Below, piece after piece: positions 25,201-37,665 of a stretch of DNA of 64,000 bases. The notes beneath the pieces were generated by a model. It was not told the origin of the DNA and searched no databases. It saw nothing but the letters and a program-made list of their open reading frames with translations. The position numbers and the translations under genes were made by a program. The stretch spans positions 18,830,288 through 18,894,287 of the forward strand of contig NC_092676.1 in the NCBI RefSeq assembly GCF_964355755.1, in the 5' to 3' direction. Positions within the stretch are counted from its first letter, which is position 1. Each line of letters begins with the position of its first letter. Source of the stretch: Antedon mediterranea. Taxonomy: Eukaryota; Echinodermata; Crinoidea; Comatulida; Antedonidae.

Positions 25201-26825
25201 GTCCGAAGACTAATGAACCGATAAGTTTTCCGAGAAGTACGATTGACTTTCCCAGTTGACGCATCCAGTTTTGATCACAAACCAAGTCCCACTGAATAAG
25301 AAAACGTTAATACTTTTTTAACTATGTGACGTTAGGTAGACCATCTTAAGATAGGAGGAGGAAGAGAATGAGGAAGAGGATGAGGAAGAGGAAGAAGAAC
25401 AGAAGTAAAATGAACAAAAAGAGAAAGTGGAAAAGAAGTAGTAGGAGTAAGAGGAACAGAAGGAGGAAGAGGAGGAGGAACAGAAGTAAAATGAACAAAA
25501 AGAGAAAGTGGAAAAGAAGTAGTAGGAGTAAGAGGAACAGAAGGAGGAAGAGGAGGAGGAACAGAAGTAAAATGAACAAAAAGAGAAAGTGGAAAAGAAG
25601 TAGTAGGAGTAAGAGGAACAGAAGGAGGAAGAGGAGGATGAGGATGAGGATGAGGATGAGGAAGAAGAAGAGGAACAGAAGGAGGAAGAGGAGGAGGATC
25701 AGAAGTAAAATGAACAAAAAGAGAAATTGGAAAAGAAGTAGTAGGAGTAAGAGGAACAGAAGGAGGAAGAGGAGGAGGAACAGAAGTAAAATGAACAAAA
25801 AGAGAAAGTGGAAAAGAAGTAGTAGGAGTAAGAGGAACAGAAGGAGGAAGAGGAGGAGGAACAGAAGTAAAATGAACAAAAAGAGAAAGTGGAAAAGAAG
25901 TAGTAGGAGTAAGAGGAACAGAAGGAGGAAGAGGAGGATGAGGATGAGGATGAGGATGAGGAAGAGGAAGAGGAACAGAAGGAGGAAGAGGAGGAGAAAC
26001 AGAAGTAAAATGAACAAAAAGAGAAAGTGGAAAAGAAGTAGTAGGAGTAAGAGGAACAGAAAGAGGAAGAGGAGAATGAGGATGAAAAATAGATGCATTA
26101 CCTTATATTCCCCTCCCTAAATTTGCGCGCCACTTGGTATTTATTCCATTTAAATCGACGACATCGTTTTAAGCTCTGTCTACTCTATCAAACATTATGT
26201 GACAAAAAATGTGAAGTGTGCCCATATATGGACATGATATTGTCATATCACTACTATATTTGGGCACATCACACTTTTTTATCAAACAAACTTGAGAGTG
26301 TAGACAGAGTTACAAGAATCAAATTTAATCAATTAATTTAAGGTGTGTAGTTGAAGGAGGAGGAAGTTGAAGTATATTTGAATGCTCTCTCATTGTTACA
26401 CTTTTTAGGCCTACGATCAACCCCTAAAATTGTAAAATACTTACTTCTGTGACGACTGTCTCTCCGTAAATCTTACGATCGTAGAGCCATCCTGAACGAC
26501 ACTCGGTCTCTTCATCCGATTCAGACGTGCAGTTAAAATCACTATCACTGTTAAACCCAGTGATGTTGTATTGTTTATATTCCTTACATTTAGACCATTC
26601 ATCCTTGTCGCTATCCCATGGGATTGCACATTCAATGGCGTCGTCTTTGTACTTCAGTGCCCCTTCAAATCGGCAGTGATGTTTGGGCGAACCACTTATA
26701 AACGTGTTGGCAAAGCTATGGAAAGCGCAGGGAATGGCTGTAAGGCACACCAAGAAAAAATACAACTTCTGAGCTCTTCCAAATTCACCTACGTGGTTTA
26801 CGAGAATATCGTCAAACGCTTCCAT
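22219..26825 (-). CDS. SLC22-family organic ion transporter, copy 2 (10 exons, 551 aa)
   Basis: Coding exons (minus): 26825-26445, 25291-25145, 24943-24832, 24560-24392, 23933-23795, 23657-23566, 23477-23266, 22974-22866, 22655-22422, 22279-22219. They sum to 1656 nt in one open frame. Same domain order as copy 1: TM1, Cys-rich glycosylated loop, [32 protein letters not shown], hydrophilic tail. Exon lengths equal those of copy 1 except for one extra codon at the end of exon 9. By eye, exon 1 differs at roughly one residue in twelve, and membrane-segment exons differ more. This fits a membrane carrier of organic cations or zwitterions; substrate unknown. Intron 1 holds a 740-base polypurine minisatellite and a MITE. 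No disabling change seen. Confidence 0.93.
24126..24212. repeat. Inverted repeat in SLC22 copy 2 intron 4
   Basis: ATGACGTCATGAT at the left is answered by ATCATGACGTCAT at the right, with further pairing of AACAATA/TATTGTT inward. A compact palindromic element without coding capacity. Confidence 0.65.
24650..24775. repeat. CGGT-core dispersed repeat
   Basis: The order GTCGCGT, GGCTCACTATGT, (CGGT/TGGT)n, GTAAACACTAA, GCAACCATGTATATGGCCTTG is shared with 47826-47935 (inverted) and 63688-63778, and partly with 1768-1845 and 20600-20670. A short interspersed family of unknown type. Confidence 0.75.
25350..26087 (+). repeat. Polypurine minisatellite with 300-bp higher-order period
   Basis: The marker CAGAAGTAAAATGAAC starts at 25400, 25481, 25562, 25700, 25781, 25862 and 26000, so spacing runs 81, 81, 138, 81, 81, 138. 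That is a 300-base superrepeat seen twice. Nearly every base on the plus strand is A or G. All periods are multiples of three, so 250-codon frames (Arg/Lys-rich and Leu/Phe-rich) are open on both strands, but nothing supports translation. It lies in intron 1 of SLC22 copy 2. Confidence 0.9.
26173..26310. mobile_element. MITE-2 copy in SLC22 copy 2 intron 1
   Basis: Ends GCTCTGTCTAC...GTAGACAGAG, with GTGTGCCCATATATGG and TTTGGGCACATCACAC inside. Preceded by TTAA and followed by TTAC. It belongs to the family also at 31796, 53212, 58890 and 62366. Confidence 0.8.
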
Positions 26826-28266
26826 AACCCTGCAGCTAACAAAACTGTTCTTACAATCAGATTATCAACGAAATCTAATGTAACTATTTTACTTGAGATC
26901 CGATGCAGATTTCTTAGTATCGATCTGTTAACAGATGTCTATTGACTGAATGATACAACATTAAACAATGAAAATATAGTGATCTTTTCTTTACTCTATC
27001 ATGGACAAACCTACTAAATCGATTACTGGCAGATCAGATCATTGCAGTGTTATCTTGGTCAATAACTAAGACAAGGTTCCTGTAAGATCAGGTTAGTAAA
27101 CAACGGCTCTCCGTACAGGGTGTTAAATGAAATCAATCACCTTATTTTATAATGTAGGCCTACAGGTGCTATAAACGCTTTGCATAAATTCTACGTTACA
27201 AACAAAGCGTCTCCGTACGGCAGTATTGAAATTGAATACAAATCTTTCTTTTAGCTCAGCTATACTGGCTTGAATTAAAAATATATCTTATTTAGGTACA
27301 CGTAAGCCTACATAAACAAAAAGGTGTAACAGAAATCACAGCGAAAAACATGAATTTGACAACGTTATGTTATAAAAAATAATTTAGCTTTTGTCCGGTA
27401 GTTAGCTAGTTCAAACAGATGTTACTATTGTATACCCTCCCGGGAAAAACACTGCAGCGAATATATGTGGGTATAGGCCTAGGTTTATAATTTTGGATAT
27501 AACATGAAAATAAAAATGCCCACATAATTATACTAACAGGGCATAGTATCAATCTGATGAAACATGCTACATCGTTTATTTTTCATCATTCTTTTAATGC
27601 CTCTTTGTTCACAAATAATGCAATAAAAAATGCAATGGGTTATTGATTGATTATTGATTTTCTTACCTATTTTGCTGCACACAGTAATCCCGTTTATAAA
27701 TTGCTGGCTTTATGGATGTTCACACACAGAAAGAGCAAAGTAGTTAAGTGAACTGATTCTACCGCGTGTATGCAAATTTACAAAGAAAATAAAACGATTA
27801 TAGGATTTCAACCTAATTTATTCTACGAATATAATTAATATATCACGTATACAATTCATAAGTAAAAATGCTAATATTTAAAGGCCTTGTCCCAATATAA
27901 TACAAATAAACCTATTTATTGTAATTATAAAATCAACATATGGTGTTTCAAATGGATTATACAAATAATTTATTTTTGTGAGAAAAAAACAAACAAAATA
28001 TAACAAATAATTTTCTGTCAGACTTGTTTTTACTCAGAATTACATTTGTTTTTTGCAAAATGTCATTGTCAACATATTTAGACACAAGAAATAAACAAGC
28101 GAACATCTATTCTACTGTCTTTATCTACGGAGACTTTTCATTTCATTTATCTTTTATTTCGGAATATCATGGTGACATAATATTATATCCATAGCAAAAG
28201 AGAGAACAAAAAAAATCTTAATCTAACAGCTCATAGACAAAAACAAAGATATGTAAATATATAAAG
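26826..28266. other. Upstream region of SLC22 copy 2, no gene seen
   Basis: Probably contains the promoter and any noncoding first exon of SLC22 copy 2, but no element can be pinned down. AT-rich with no supported frame. Confidence 0.4.
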
Positions 28267-28760
28267 TCAATGCAACAAAGCATTCCATTGTATGTGCATT
28301 CTTGACACATTAATGGCCATGATCCAGGAATTACTACTTGCGTTCACACGATTTTTAAAACTAAAAACAGATTTTCTAATGAACTCATCAAAGGATGGGA
28401 CGTCATTTAAGACAAACATCATGCTTGCACTACAATGTCTAGGCCGCTTCAGCAGCAAACGTAAGGCATTGTTATAACATACTTTCAATGATCTCAGAGT
28501 GCTCTTATTATATCTACACCATAAGGTTGAACAGTAGGCCTACATGCTGACACAGTAACTCTTAAATAGATAACATTTAGTCTTAGTAGAACATTTTCCA
28601 AACTTTCTATTTAGAGAGTTGGCCCTAATGCAAATAGATCGATATTGATGTCACTTTCATCACTCAGGTTATTAATGATCACATGACCAAGATAGGTTAT
28701 TGAATTATCAACGATTAGAGGTGCCCCATTTAAGGTAATATGTGGAACACCTTGTAATTA
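28267..28760 (-). pseudogene. Decayed LINE C-terminal fragment
   Basis: On the minus strand, YLGHVI appears in the upstream part. After frameshifts, LKVCYNNALRLLLKRPRHCS and SFDEFIRKSVFSFKNR follow up to the stop at 28267. This is the post-RT region of Jockey-superfamily LINEs. Several frame breaks lie between 28490 and 28760. No RT core remains. Confidence 0.75.
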
Positions 28761-28764
28761 TTAA

Positions 28765-29639
28765 AACCAACATAGTACTAAAGTGGTGTTCATGGCCTTT
28801 TTTTGCAAAATGTTTGTCGAATTGAACAAATGTATAGTAAGTTAGGCCTATGTTGACACAAAGCATTAGTAAGCCTAATCAGCAGTCAGTAGTATAACAT
28901 TAGCACAATGAAATGAGGCTTAAGCATCTTCAACTTTTGTTTAGTAACGGCATTTCTGCTGCGAAGCTTCATAAATTAACAATGTTGTGCTTTAACATAT
29001 TAATAGACTTTGCTATTATAGATTTATTTTAAAATGAATAATTGACTTAATTATATAAAATGATTATTAAGCCTATTATTATTATGTATGGAAATGATCA
29101 GTCAACTATAATAGGCCTACAACAATTTTATTAAGTACTAAAAAATGAAACAATGCTTTTAATATAATATTCTGAAGAGATACAATATAGGTAGGCTATA
29201 ATGTGTAAATTATTTTTCAAACTATTTCACTCTACGGGAATTTTACGTAATTTGTGATCACATCTATCGATCACCCTTGGCCTACCACTTGGATCGAACT
29301 TGCCTTTTAACCACGTTGCACGTGTCTTAACAAATTTACTAAATTTTGACGTTCTCTACTGATATCAGAATTGGAAGGTATGCATGTAGGCCTAAATTTG
29401 AGTGTTCTTTCACAGGTTCACATTCAAACCCACCCGCGTACACCCTCAGAGGGTGCATAGGCTACGGCGGAGAAACTTAATCAATAAATAAATAATTAAT
29501 TTACAATACTTACTATAAGGCATAATCCTCATTTAGTGTGTTCCGTATTAATTAATTTATTTTAATTATAATCCAATCGAAAATCGTTTGTATTCAAATT
29601 GTCTTTATAGATTTAGGAAGGTCGGTCCAAAAGTAATTT
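28765..29639. other. Intergenic, no gene seen
   Basis: AT-rich, with several TAGGCCTA octamers. A weak tRNA-box-B-like string near 29290 is not supported by stems. Confidence 0.4.
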
Positions 29640-29746
29640 TGAATGTGTTGCCAATTACATACTCAGTTTGGCTTCCGATCAGGAAAAGGATGCAGTGACG
29701 GCATATACGTATGTAGACAACTTCAAGAAATCGCACATAGAACACA

Positions 29747-32631
29747 TAGTCCAGTCCCTAAGTGGAAATTATGTTACCATAGTGGATACAAGTGTGCCCT
29801 TTGGCATGTTGATAGAACATGATATGGAGATACCAAAACAAAGTTATTGGAAATCTGATTTGACCTCTGTGACCTCTGACCTCAATTTTTATATTTCTAT
29901 CTTAAACAGCCATATCTCGGCAACGGGGTTGACAATTGAAATGATATTGGTGTCAAATAGATCAGAGGGTACATATTTATATTCGCTATAATAGAACTTT
30001 TTTTCAAAAAAACGACCGGAAATGTAGTTTCTGAATGTTTTGACCTTTGACCTCGGCTTACTATATCTCAATAACTACTTGTCAAAATTTCTTGAAATTT
30101 GTTTCAAATTGTTAAGAGCATACACATTTATATATACTCTAATTAAAGATGTTCTTCCAAATTCACAGGAAATGTCATTTACTGACCTTTGACCTTTAAT
30201 GTTTGAATATGTCTGTATCTCTGTAACCAAATGTCATAAAAAGTTTGGTTTGGTGTCAAATTGTTCAGAATGTAAACATTTATATTAGCTCTATAATAGA
30301 AGATGTTATCATATTTTTACTGGAAGGTATGACCAGGATATACTGTCAAGCGTGCGTGTGTCATACTTATAATAATATACCTAAAATATAGATTTAATGG
30401 ACCAGAACTACATTCAATATCCTATTTAGTTTACTTTTTACAATTTTCTTTAAACTTAAATTTTCATTAATTTCAATATATAATTCCATTGCATGGTAGG
30501 CCTACACCGTAAGAGCAACACTTAATATCAACATAAAATTAGATAAACTTTTTGTTGATTAACATTAAAAAAAAGAAAGAAAATCAAGATCTTAAAGAAA
30601 GAAAAGAAGAATTAACCAATGAGTTTTGATACTCATAAAACATATGACCTAATTATCAATTCATTGCTTGAAGTATGCTGAAAAAATGAAATGTTGAAAA
30701 CAGTGAGGAAAAACCGAAGGAAAGAGTAAAAAATAAAAACATATGCTTAAAATATTAGAAATCTGAAAAGGATCAAAGACAAATTAATTACATAGCTGAT
30801 TTCTTTTCAAGAACATACTGTAGTGGAATATAAAAAGAAAACAAACCAGCAGTCAAAAAAATTACCATCTATTTTTGTAGAGAAAATGAAAGAGGCTGTA
30901 ATTAAGGCAAATGCAAGAAAACAAAGCTCCAACACTGATGATGAAGATGAGGCAATAACACATCCAGCTCATAACACTATACAACAAAATCTTTGAAACC
31001 AGAAGAAATGAAGAGAAGCAATGATATACAAAAACATTACAAACTGACAGACAAATAATTTACAAAAGTAATAAAAAAAAAATCAGAGACCGACTAGAAG
31101 TAAATAAACCAAGATATAAGGTTTCATACAGTAGGACCATCTATACAGTTTGTCAATCAACTAAAATAAAAATGAAATGAATTTCAACAAATCTTTGATT
31201 TAGAGATTATCAGAAGCATTTGACTCAATAAAACAGGCATTACCAATACCATATTAGAGGTAATTATTATACCTCAGCAAATAGTGATTACGATCGCTCA
31301 AAGAGAAGTTAAGGAAGATTAGTAAGACAAGAAGACACTTCACTGCATTGGAAGAGGTGTTTAATCAAAGAGTTAATCTAAAAAAAGTAAATTTCACTTA
31401 TAAAAAGACAAAATCAACAGTTAATTTAACCAAAAACCACATTAACTTTTAACCATTTTTTCCGATCCAATTTTTGGTGAACTATTATGTGATATTAAAT
31501 CAACTATATTAAAACATTCAACAAAAATATTTGTAAAAATTACATTGTCAGGGGGACAATAATTATATCTTTAATAGCATTTGATGTTATTAGCCAATAT
31601 TTCAAATGTAGTTTTGAAACTTTCCCAGTACAAACAATTGCCATAATTGTGATAACATTACAATACACCCATCCTCTGGGACCTTTTTTCAAATGCAGCT
31701 AAAAACTTTCATTTGATGTGTATAGATGCATGCAGTAGTATTAGAAAAGCAAGGGAGTTGGTTGGGGTGGATGGAGAGACACATATGTTTTACATGTTTG
31801 TCTACACTATCAAACTAGTTTAACAAAAAAGGTGTGATGTGCCCAAATATGGTAGTGATACGATGTCATCATGTCCATATATGAGCACATCACATTTTTT
31901 GTCACATTTTATAGTGTAGACAGAGTTTAACATTTGTGCAACATGTAAAAAAGTATGTGTCTCTCCATCCACCGCAACCACCTCCCCTCTCTTGCTCTCT
32001 TTTTATAGATTATTAGTTGCTAAATATATGCAAAACGATGGGTCATAGCTCAAATTGACATTTCCAATTGAATTCTGACAAAATATTTTGTAAGAGCAAA
32101 TATAAATGTGTATATTTTGAACAATTTGACACCAACCTGAACTTTTTAGGACAAATAGTTACCAAGATATCGACATATTCAAACATTAGAGGTCAAGGGT
32201 AAAAAAAGCTAAATTTATGGTAATTTTTTGAAAAAAGTTTCTATTAGACTAAATATTAGATTTATTTTCTTAACATTTTGAGCCCATTCTCAAATCTCTG
32301 AGATTGCGCGTTATTGAGATATTAGCCAATCAAGGTCAAAGGTCAAACTGAAAAAAATAAAGCCTTTGCGGCCATTTTTGTACAATTTTTTTTATTGTAG
32401 CGAATATAAATATATATGTAAAATGTCCATGCGTTGTCAAGATATGGCGATTTTTAGTTATATAATATAAAAATATAAAAATTGAAGTCAGAGGTCACAC
32501 AGGTCAAATAAGATTTCCAGTAACTTTGTTTTGGCATCTCCACACTATACTCTACCAAACTGCTATATTGAATAATTTGTATCCAGTCTGGTAACATCCC
32601 ACCCCTTTTTCTCCCCTTAGGGACTGGACTA
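29747..32631. mobile_element. Foldback DNA element A (2885 bp)
   Basis: Perfect termini TAGTCCAGTCCCTAAG and its reverse complement, with ACA duplicated at 29744-29746 and 32632-32634. Long inverted arms cover roughly 29810-30340 and 32040-32570. The arms are made of ~141-bp modules with TGACCTTTGACC (30041, 30183) and its complement (32334). The interior (30340-32030) is AT-rich and carries a nested MITE-2. A Lys/Glu-rich stretch near 30870-31000 may be a decayed ORF, but no transposase motif is recognised. Confidence 0.85.
31796..31926. mobile_element. MITE-2 copy nested in element A
   Basis: GTCTACACTATCAAACTAGT at the left and ATAGTGTAGACAGAGT at the right, followed by TTAA. The central CCATATATGAGCACATCACA matches the other family members. 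Confidence 0.8.
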
Positions 32632-33805
32632 ACAGCGAAAATTGTTTTCATGCTTTATCGATCTCACAGCAGCATATGACCACGTCAACAGAGAATTCCT
32701 GTTTCGAAGCATAAAAAACAGAATACATTATACACAGCCAACTACTAATGTAAACATATTGGAGTCCCTGTATAGATGCACACAATCATACCTAGCCGAA
32801 GAAGGCCCAGACTCTCAATTTACAACATCAGCAGGAGTACGCCAAGGTGGTAACGAGAGTCCTAACCTGTTCAACCTCTACATGGACTATGCCCTTAGAA
32901 TGTTTACATATCGTTACCAGCAAGATGCTACTACCAGAGGTTTAGAAATCAAATACCGTGTTCCAATCGTAGCAACCAACAGGGAACAAAGAAGAACATC
33001 ATCCATGTGTGGCACATATACAGATCTTGTTGCTGGATATGCTGATGATCTAGTACTTAACAGCTGGTCATTAGAACATTTGCAATCTATGGTAAATCTT
33101 ATACATCTGGTCTTCAACGAATATGGTCTTCAGATTAACATATCTAAAACGGAGACCATGCCGGTGTATAATTGGCAAAGAGATGATGGAGAATATCCAA
33201 CCTCTATTATCAACATCAATGGCACAAATCTGCATAATGTAAACACATTTAAATACCTAGGAGTCTGGATGACCTATGATAACATCAACATAGGAAAACA
33301 GGAAATTCATCATAGAATATGTGCTAAGGCTGCCTTTGCTGAACATAAGAAACTCCTGACAAATCAAATCATTTTTAACCTTAGAACAAGAATCAAATTC
33401 CTGAACGGATTGGTTAGAAGCAGACTGATGTACGGTTGTCATGCTTGGAGACCAACAAACACTGAAATCGGACTAATAACAACAACGTACAACAGATTCC
33501 TCAGGAGGATGATTAGAAATGGTTTCAGACGCGTCAACCCACCAGATAAACATACACAATCAGACGATGAGAAAGAAATAGAGTCTGAGGAAGAAGAAGA
33601 ACAACAGGAAACTGATTGGCGGTACGTTGTCAATAACCAGAGGCTCTACGCAATAACCAACACGATATCAGTATTTAAATTCTACCAACAACAGCAATCT
33701 AACTGGATTTCACACTGTATTCGGAGACAAAACTATGATCCCTGCAAAGTTCTTACATTTTATGACCAAAAAAGTAAATTGATAGGAAGACCGAGCCCAA
33801 GTATA

Positions 33806-36420
33806 TAGTCAATGGGATTTAGACTTTTAACTCACACAAATTGCAAGAAAAGGTTTTTTTGATGAAATGTGTTCTTTAGACCCTACTGAACACATTTATC
33901 AACGTTAGGACATTTTTCGACAACAGGAAGTAGCCTAATTTGCATAATTAAAAATGGCCGCCATTTTTAATAACGTACTCTGTATCTTGGAAACCGCTAG
34001 TCACAGATACTTAATTATGGTGTCAAAATTGTTAGAATATATGTTTTTATATTCACTTTAATGAAAAAGTTTGTCCAAAAATGAATGGAAGTGCTATTTC
34101 TAACATTATTGACCTTTGACCTTGATTTATTATATCTCAGCAACCACTAATCGGAGATATACAAATTAGGGCTTAAATTGTTCAGAAACTACACATTTAT
34201 ATCCAGTCTAATGGCATGTTTTTGCAAAAAATGGCGGATTCTAACATTATTGACCTTTGACCTTGATTTATCATATCTTAGCAACCACTAATCTGAGACA
34301 CACACAATATGGCTCAAACTGTTAAAAAACTACATATTTATATTTAGTCTAATGGCATGTTTTTGCAAAAAATGGCCGATTCTAACATTATTGACCTTTG
34401 AACTTTGCACTACATAAAATCGCATAACTTTGAAAATATTGTACATATGAAATTATTTTTAGTGTCAAATTGTTCAGAACATACATGTTTCTATAGAGTC
34501 CAATGACACATTATGTCCAATAATGGCCTTTTGTATGGTTATTAACATTTGAACTATATTTGAAAATTCTTTAAACCCGGAATCTTCTTCATGTGGACAT
34601 CCATTAGAACATGTGATTTGGCACTCTAAAATGTAAGAGTTGCAACGTTGACTTATTATGTTTAGTTTAAAGTAGGCCATGGTACGTTAAATTTATAAGC
34701 ATAAACTATTGCATTCATCCATAAACTGCCTACAAGTTTACACGTTTGTTTAGTTTATTTCTTATCGTTTTCGCAGCTGAAGCTGAATTACAAGATATTT
34801 ATATTAAAAGCATTAAAATTGATGGTTAAAAAATGGTAAAAATTAAACCACATAGAAACATGGTACATACACAATACATTCACGTAAAAAAAGTAAAAAA
34901 ACAAGTTATAAAAGGTTAAAAACTATACACCACTAGTAGTCGTACTGTATATGGTTATTGAAATAAATAAATAAATTCCATAAGAAACTGAGGTTTTTAC
35001 TGTATACGGCGAAAATATTGCAAGTGGTGGTCAGCCTAATTATGAGTCTCGATAGCCAATTAATTAAACTAAACTAAATATGTTGCATTAATATCGATCT
35101 TTTAAAATTCCAGTTGTCAACAATGCGCGCGTCTATTAGTAGAAAATGCCTTCTTAATAAGACTATGTTTCAACCTAAAAGAATGCCCTCAAGAGTGATG
35201 CTATCCTTAGCAAAATATGAACTAAATAACCTTTAGAAATTTGTTTTTTTGAATATGCCATTTAATGGCAATTTAATTTGATCAAAAAATAAATTACTAA
35301 ATTGAAAAAAACGTTAATAAACCTGCAAAATGGCATGGCCTATTTAAAGTATGTACAATATATCATTAAAAAAAATACATTTTTGTTGGCTCTGTTAATA
35401 GTGTCAACACCAACTTTCTCCTGAGTAAGATGTAAGACCGAATTAAAAATGTATTAATAATCCAAACCTATAATGTATGTATATATAGTCTAATATTTTT
35501 TTTTTAAAGTGAATATTTTCAGTTTTTAAATTTAATTTAAATCAACTGGTTACATGCACTTTAAATTACCACCATATTCTAAACAAGTAGTGCCAAATCA
35601 CATGTTCTAATGAATGCCTACATGAAGAAGATTCCGGGTTTAAAAATCCTTTTCAAATATAGTTCAAATGTTAATAACCATACAAAAGGCCATTATTGGA
35701 CATAATGTGTCATTGGACTCTATAGAAACATGTATGTTCTGAACAATTTGACACTAAAAATAATTTCATATATACAATATTTTCAAAGTTATGCGATTTT
35801 ATGTAGTGCAAAGTTCAAAGGTCAATAATGTTAGAATCGGCCATTTTTTGCAAAAACATGCCATTAGACTAAATATAAATATGTAGTTTTTTAACAGTTT
35901 GAGCCATATTGTGTGTCTCTCAGATTAGTGGTTGCTGAGATATGATAAATCAAGGTCAAAGGTCAATAATGTTAGAATCCGCCATTTTTTGCAAAAACAT
36001 GCCATTAGACTGGATATAAATGTGTAGTTTCTGAACAATTTAAGCCCTAATTTGTATATCTCTGATTAGTGGTTGCTGAGATATAATAAATCAAGGTCAA
36101 AGGTCAATAATGTTAGAAATAGCACTTCCATTCATTTTTGGACAAACTTTTTCAATAAAGTGAATATAAAAACATATATTCTAACGATTTTGACACCATA
36201 ATTAAGTATCTGTGACTAGCGGTTTCCAAGATACAGAGTACGTTATTAAAAATGGCGGCCATTTTTAATTATGCAAATTAGGCTACTTCCCGTTGTCGAA
36301 AAATGTCCTAACGTTGATAAATGTGTTCAGTAGGGTCTAAAGAACACATTTCATCAAAAAAATCTTTTCTTGCAATTTGTGTGAGAAAAGGGTCATTTTT
36401 TAGCTAAATCCCATGGACTA
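33806..36420. mobile_element. Foldback DNA element B (2615 bp)
   Basis: Ends TAGTCAATGGGATTTA and TAAATCCCATGGACTA, one mismatch apart, with ATA duplicated at 33803-33805 and 36421-36423. Arms of ~850-900 bases (33806-34700 and 35560-36420) are complementary with few mismatches. They contain 141-bp modules with DR1 motifs at 34110, 34251, 35953 and 36094. The ~860-base centre is AT-rich and without a gene. It shares the TAGTC terminus and 3-bp duplication with element A. Confidence 0.88.
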
Positions 36421-36730
36421 ATACTTCAGAGAACTATAAACGCTAGTCAACTAGACCGGGAAGACTATATATGGAAGTGCTTCCAGCATCTTTTATAGAA
36501 GACAAAAACTACTATGTCCAGTAGTCATTAAGTTGATTAAGTTATATGTCTTGATGTTTAATTTTAATTTTAAATGTAAATAGGTTGGGTAATCATCAGG
36601 AATAGTCCTGAACAGGGAGATGAGCGCCCCTGCCCACCGATGAGTTTCGGGATCCCTTTGACCCGGAGGGAGAGTACCCGTCAGGGTACCCAGGTTTTTA
36701 TTTGTTTTTAAAATTAATTAGTGTTCCATG

Positions 36731-37113
36731 ACCTTCTCATCAAAATTAACGTCTCTCATTGTTGTACTATGTCAACATAATGTCAATGACGGCGAAATGT
36801 CCCCAATAATGGGGATGGATAGCTATGCAAACAAATTAACAATATAGTTTTTATTTTATTTATTTATTTATTTTATGTCTTTAGGCAATGTGGCCAAGGA
36901 TTACCAATAGTGAATTAATCACTGTCCTATCAGATAGGTGGTAATCCCCCTGATACAGGGGCTATTGTGTGAACCAGTTCACCGGGGTAACCCCCTACTC
37001 TTTTTCGAATAATGAACTGGGTTCTTTAAAGTACACACAGGTTATAACTGTGTACACTGGACCTACGGTTTATAGTCCTTATCCGAGAAGACTTGTTCCA
37101 CCACCAGAACTAG
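36731..37113. other. Intergenic with small hairpins
   Basis: Short hairpins such as AGTGAATTAATCACT (36909-36923) and the CCTATCAGATAGG area. The GC-richer 36890-37060 stretch may be the body of the SINE whose tRNA-like head follows. No coding support. Confidence 0.35.
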
Positions 37114-37211
37114 GAGCGAGCCGGCCTCGAACCCTTGCCGATGTTGTTATTGGCTCTTTAGGTACGGTAAACGGCGCCCCTGCCTTAACCGCTCGGCCAT
37201 ATGACTCGCTC
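37114..37211 (-). repeat. tRNA-Leu/Ser-like sequence, probably SINE head
   Basis: Minus strand: a perfect seven-pair acceptor-like stem GAGCGAG/CTCGCTC, box A TGGCCGAGCGGTTAAGGC as in class II tRNAs, box B GGGTTCGAGGCC. The region expected to form the anticodon arm does not pair well, so no anticodon can be assigned. I favour a tRNA-derived SINE over a functional tRNA. Confidence 0.5.
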
Positions 37212-37498
37212 TTAGTTCTTTTAAAATGATTGATTTTTCTTTGCGAAATTATGAAAATATAATTAGATTTCATACATACACACACTTAACATTTGTTAAG
37301 ATATCCAGGGTACATGGTACAGTTAGCCATGCGGTATTTTTTTTTTTTTTGTGGTTCATTCCCAGTAATCATATCAGTAGGCCTATTGCTTAGGGCCACT
37401 GACTCGAGCATTCAGACTTGAGCGTCTCAGACTTCTTTTGTTATTGGTAAATATTTGGATATTTAATATAGTATTAGAATTAGACTAGAAGACTCATG

Positions 37499-37665
37499 GC
37501 CGATTTACAGATACGAGCGGTAACTGTAATAAAAATATAAAATTTGTTATTTCTTAAGTCCATTTACACACATCGCGGAGCGGACGGATTCCGATAAGGA
37601 CAAATACAGATTCTATGTGGGACAAGCTACGCGGTTTACCGCTTACCGTTACCGTCCGCAGGGGC
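37499..37665. mobile_element. MITE-3 copy (diverged)
   Basis: Shares the GATTTACAGATACGAGCGGT-like end and the internal ACAGATTCTATGTGG and ACAAGCT with the copy at 60248-60427. Its ends are eroded and no target duplication is visible. Confidence 0.5.

Larger units (their letters stand above)
29640..36730 (+). pseudogene. LINE reverse transcriptase interrupted by foldback elements A and B
   Basis: The RT starts near 29668 with TQFGFRSGKGCSDG and RQLQEIA, and breaks at 29746. It resumes at 32632 with LFSCFIDLTAAYDHVNREF (motif A), GVRQGGNESP, GYADDLVL (catalytic YADD), YLGVWM and RSRLMYGCHAW, then breaks at 33805. It resumes at 36421 for about 25 codons to a stop at 36500, followed by a GC-richer 3' UTR to ~36.7 kb. 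Removing each element with one copy of its 3-bp duplication keeps one frame across both junctions. Stops lie just upstream of 29.65 kb, so the 5' half is missing. The clade is uncertain (RTE-like or Jockey-like). Confidence 0.85.

Noticed and set aside
25346-26120. 250-codon Arg/Lys-rich and Leu/Phe-rich frames
   Set aside because: Same artefact of a three-base-compatible purine minisatellite inside an intron.
29270-29330. Box-B-like GCAAGTTCGATCC on the minus strand
   Set aside because: No supporting stems or second promoter box.
30870-31440. Possible decayed transposase ORF within element A
   Set aside because: Frames are short and interrupted, and no DDE or other catalytic motif is visible. 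Mentioned only within the element entry.
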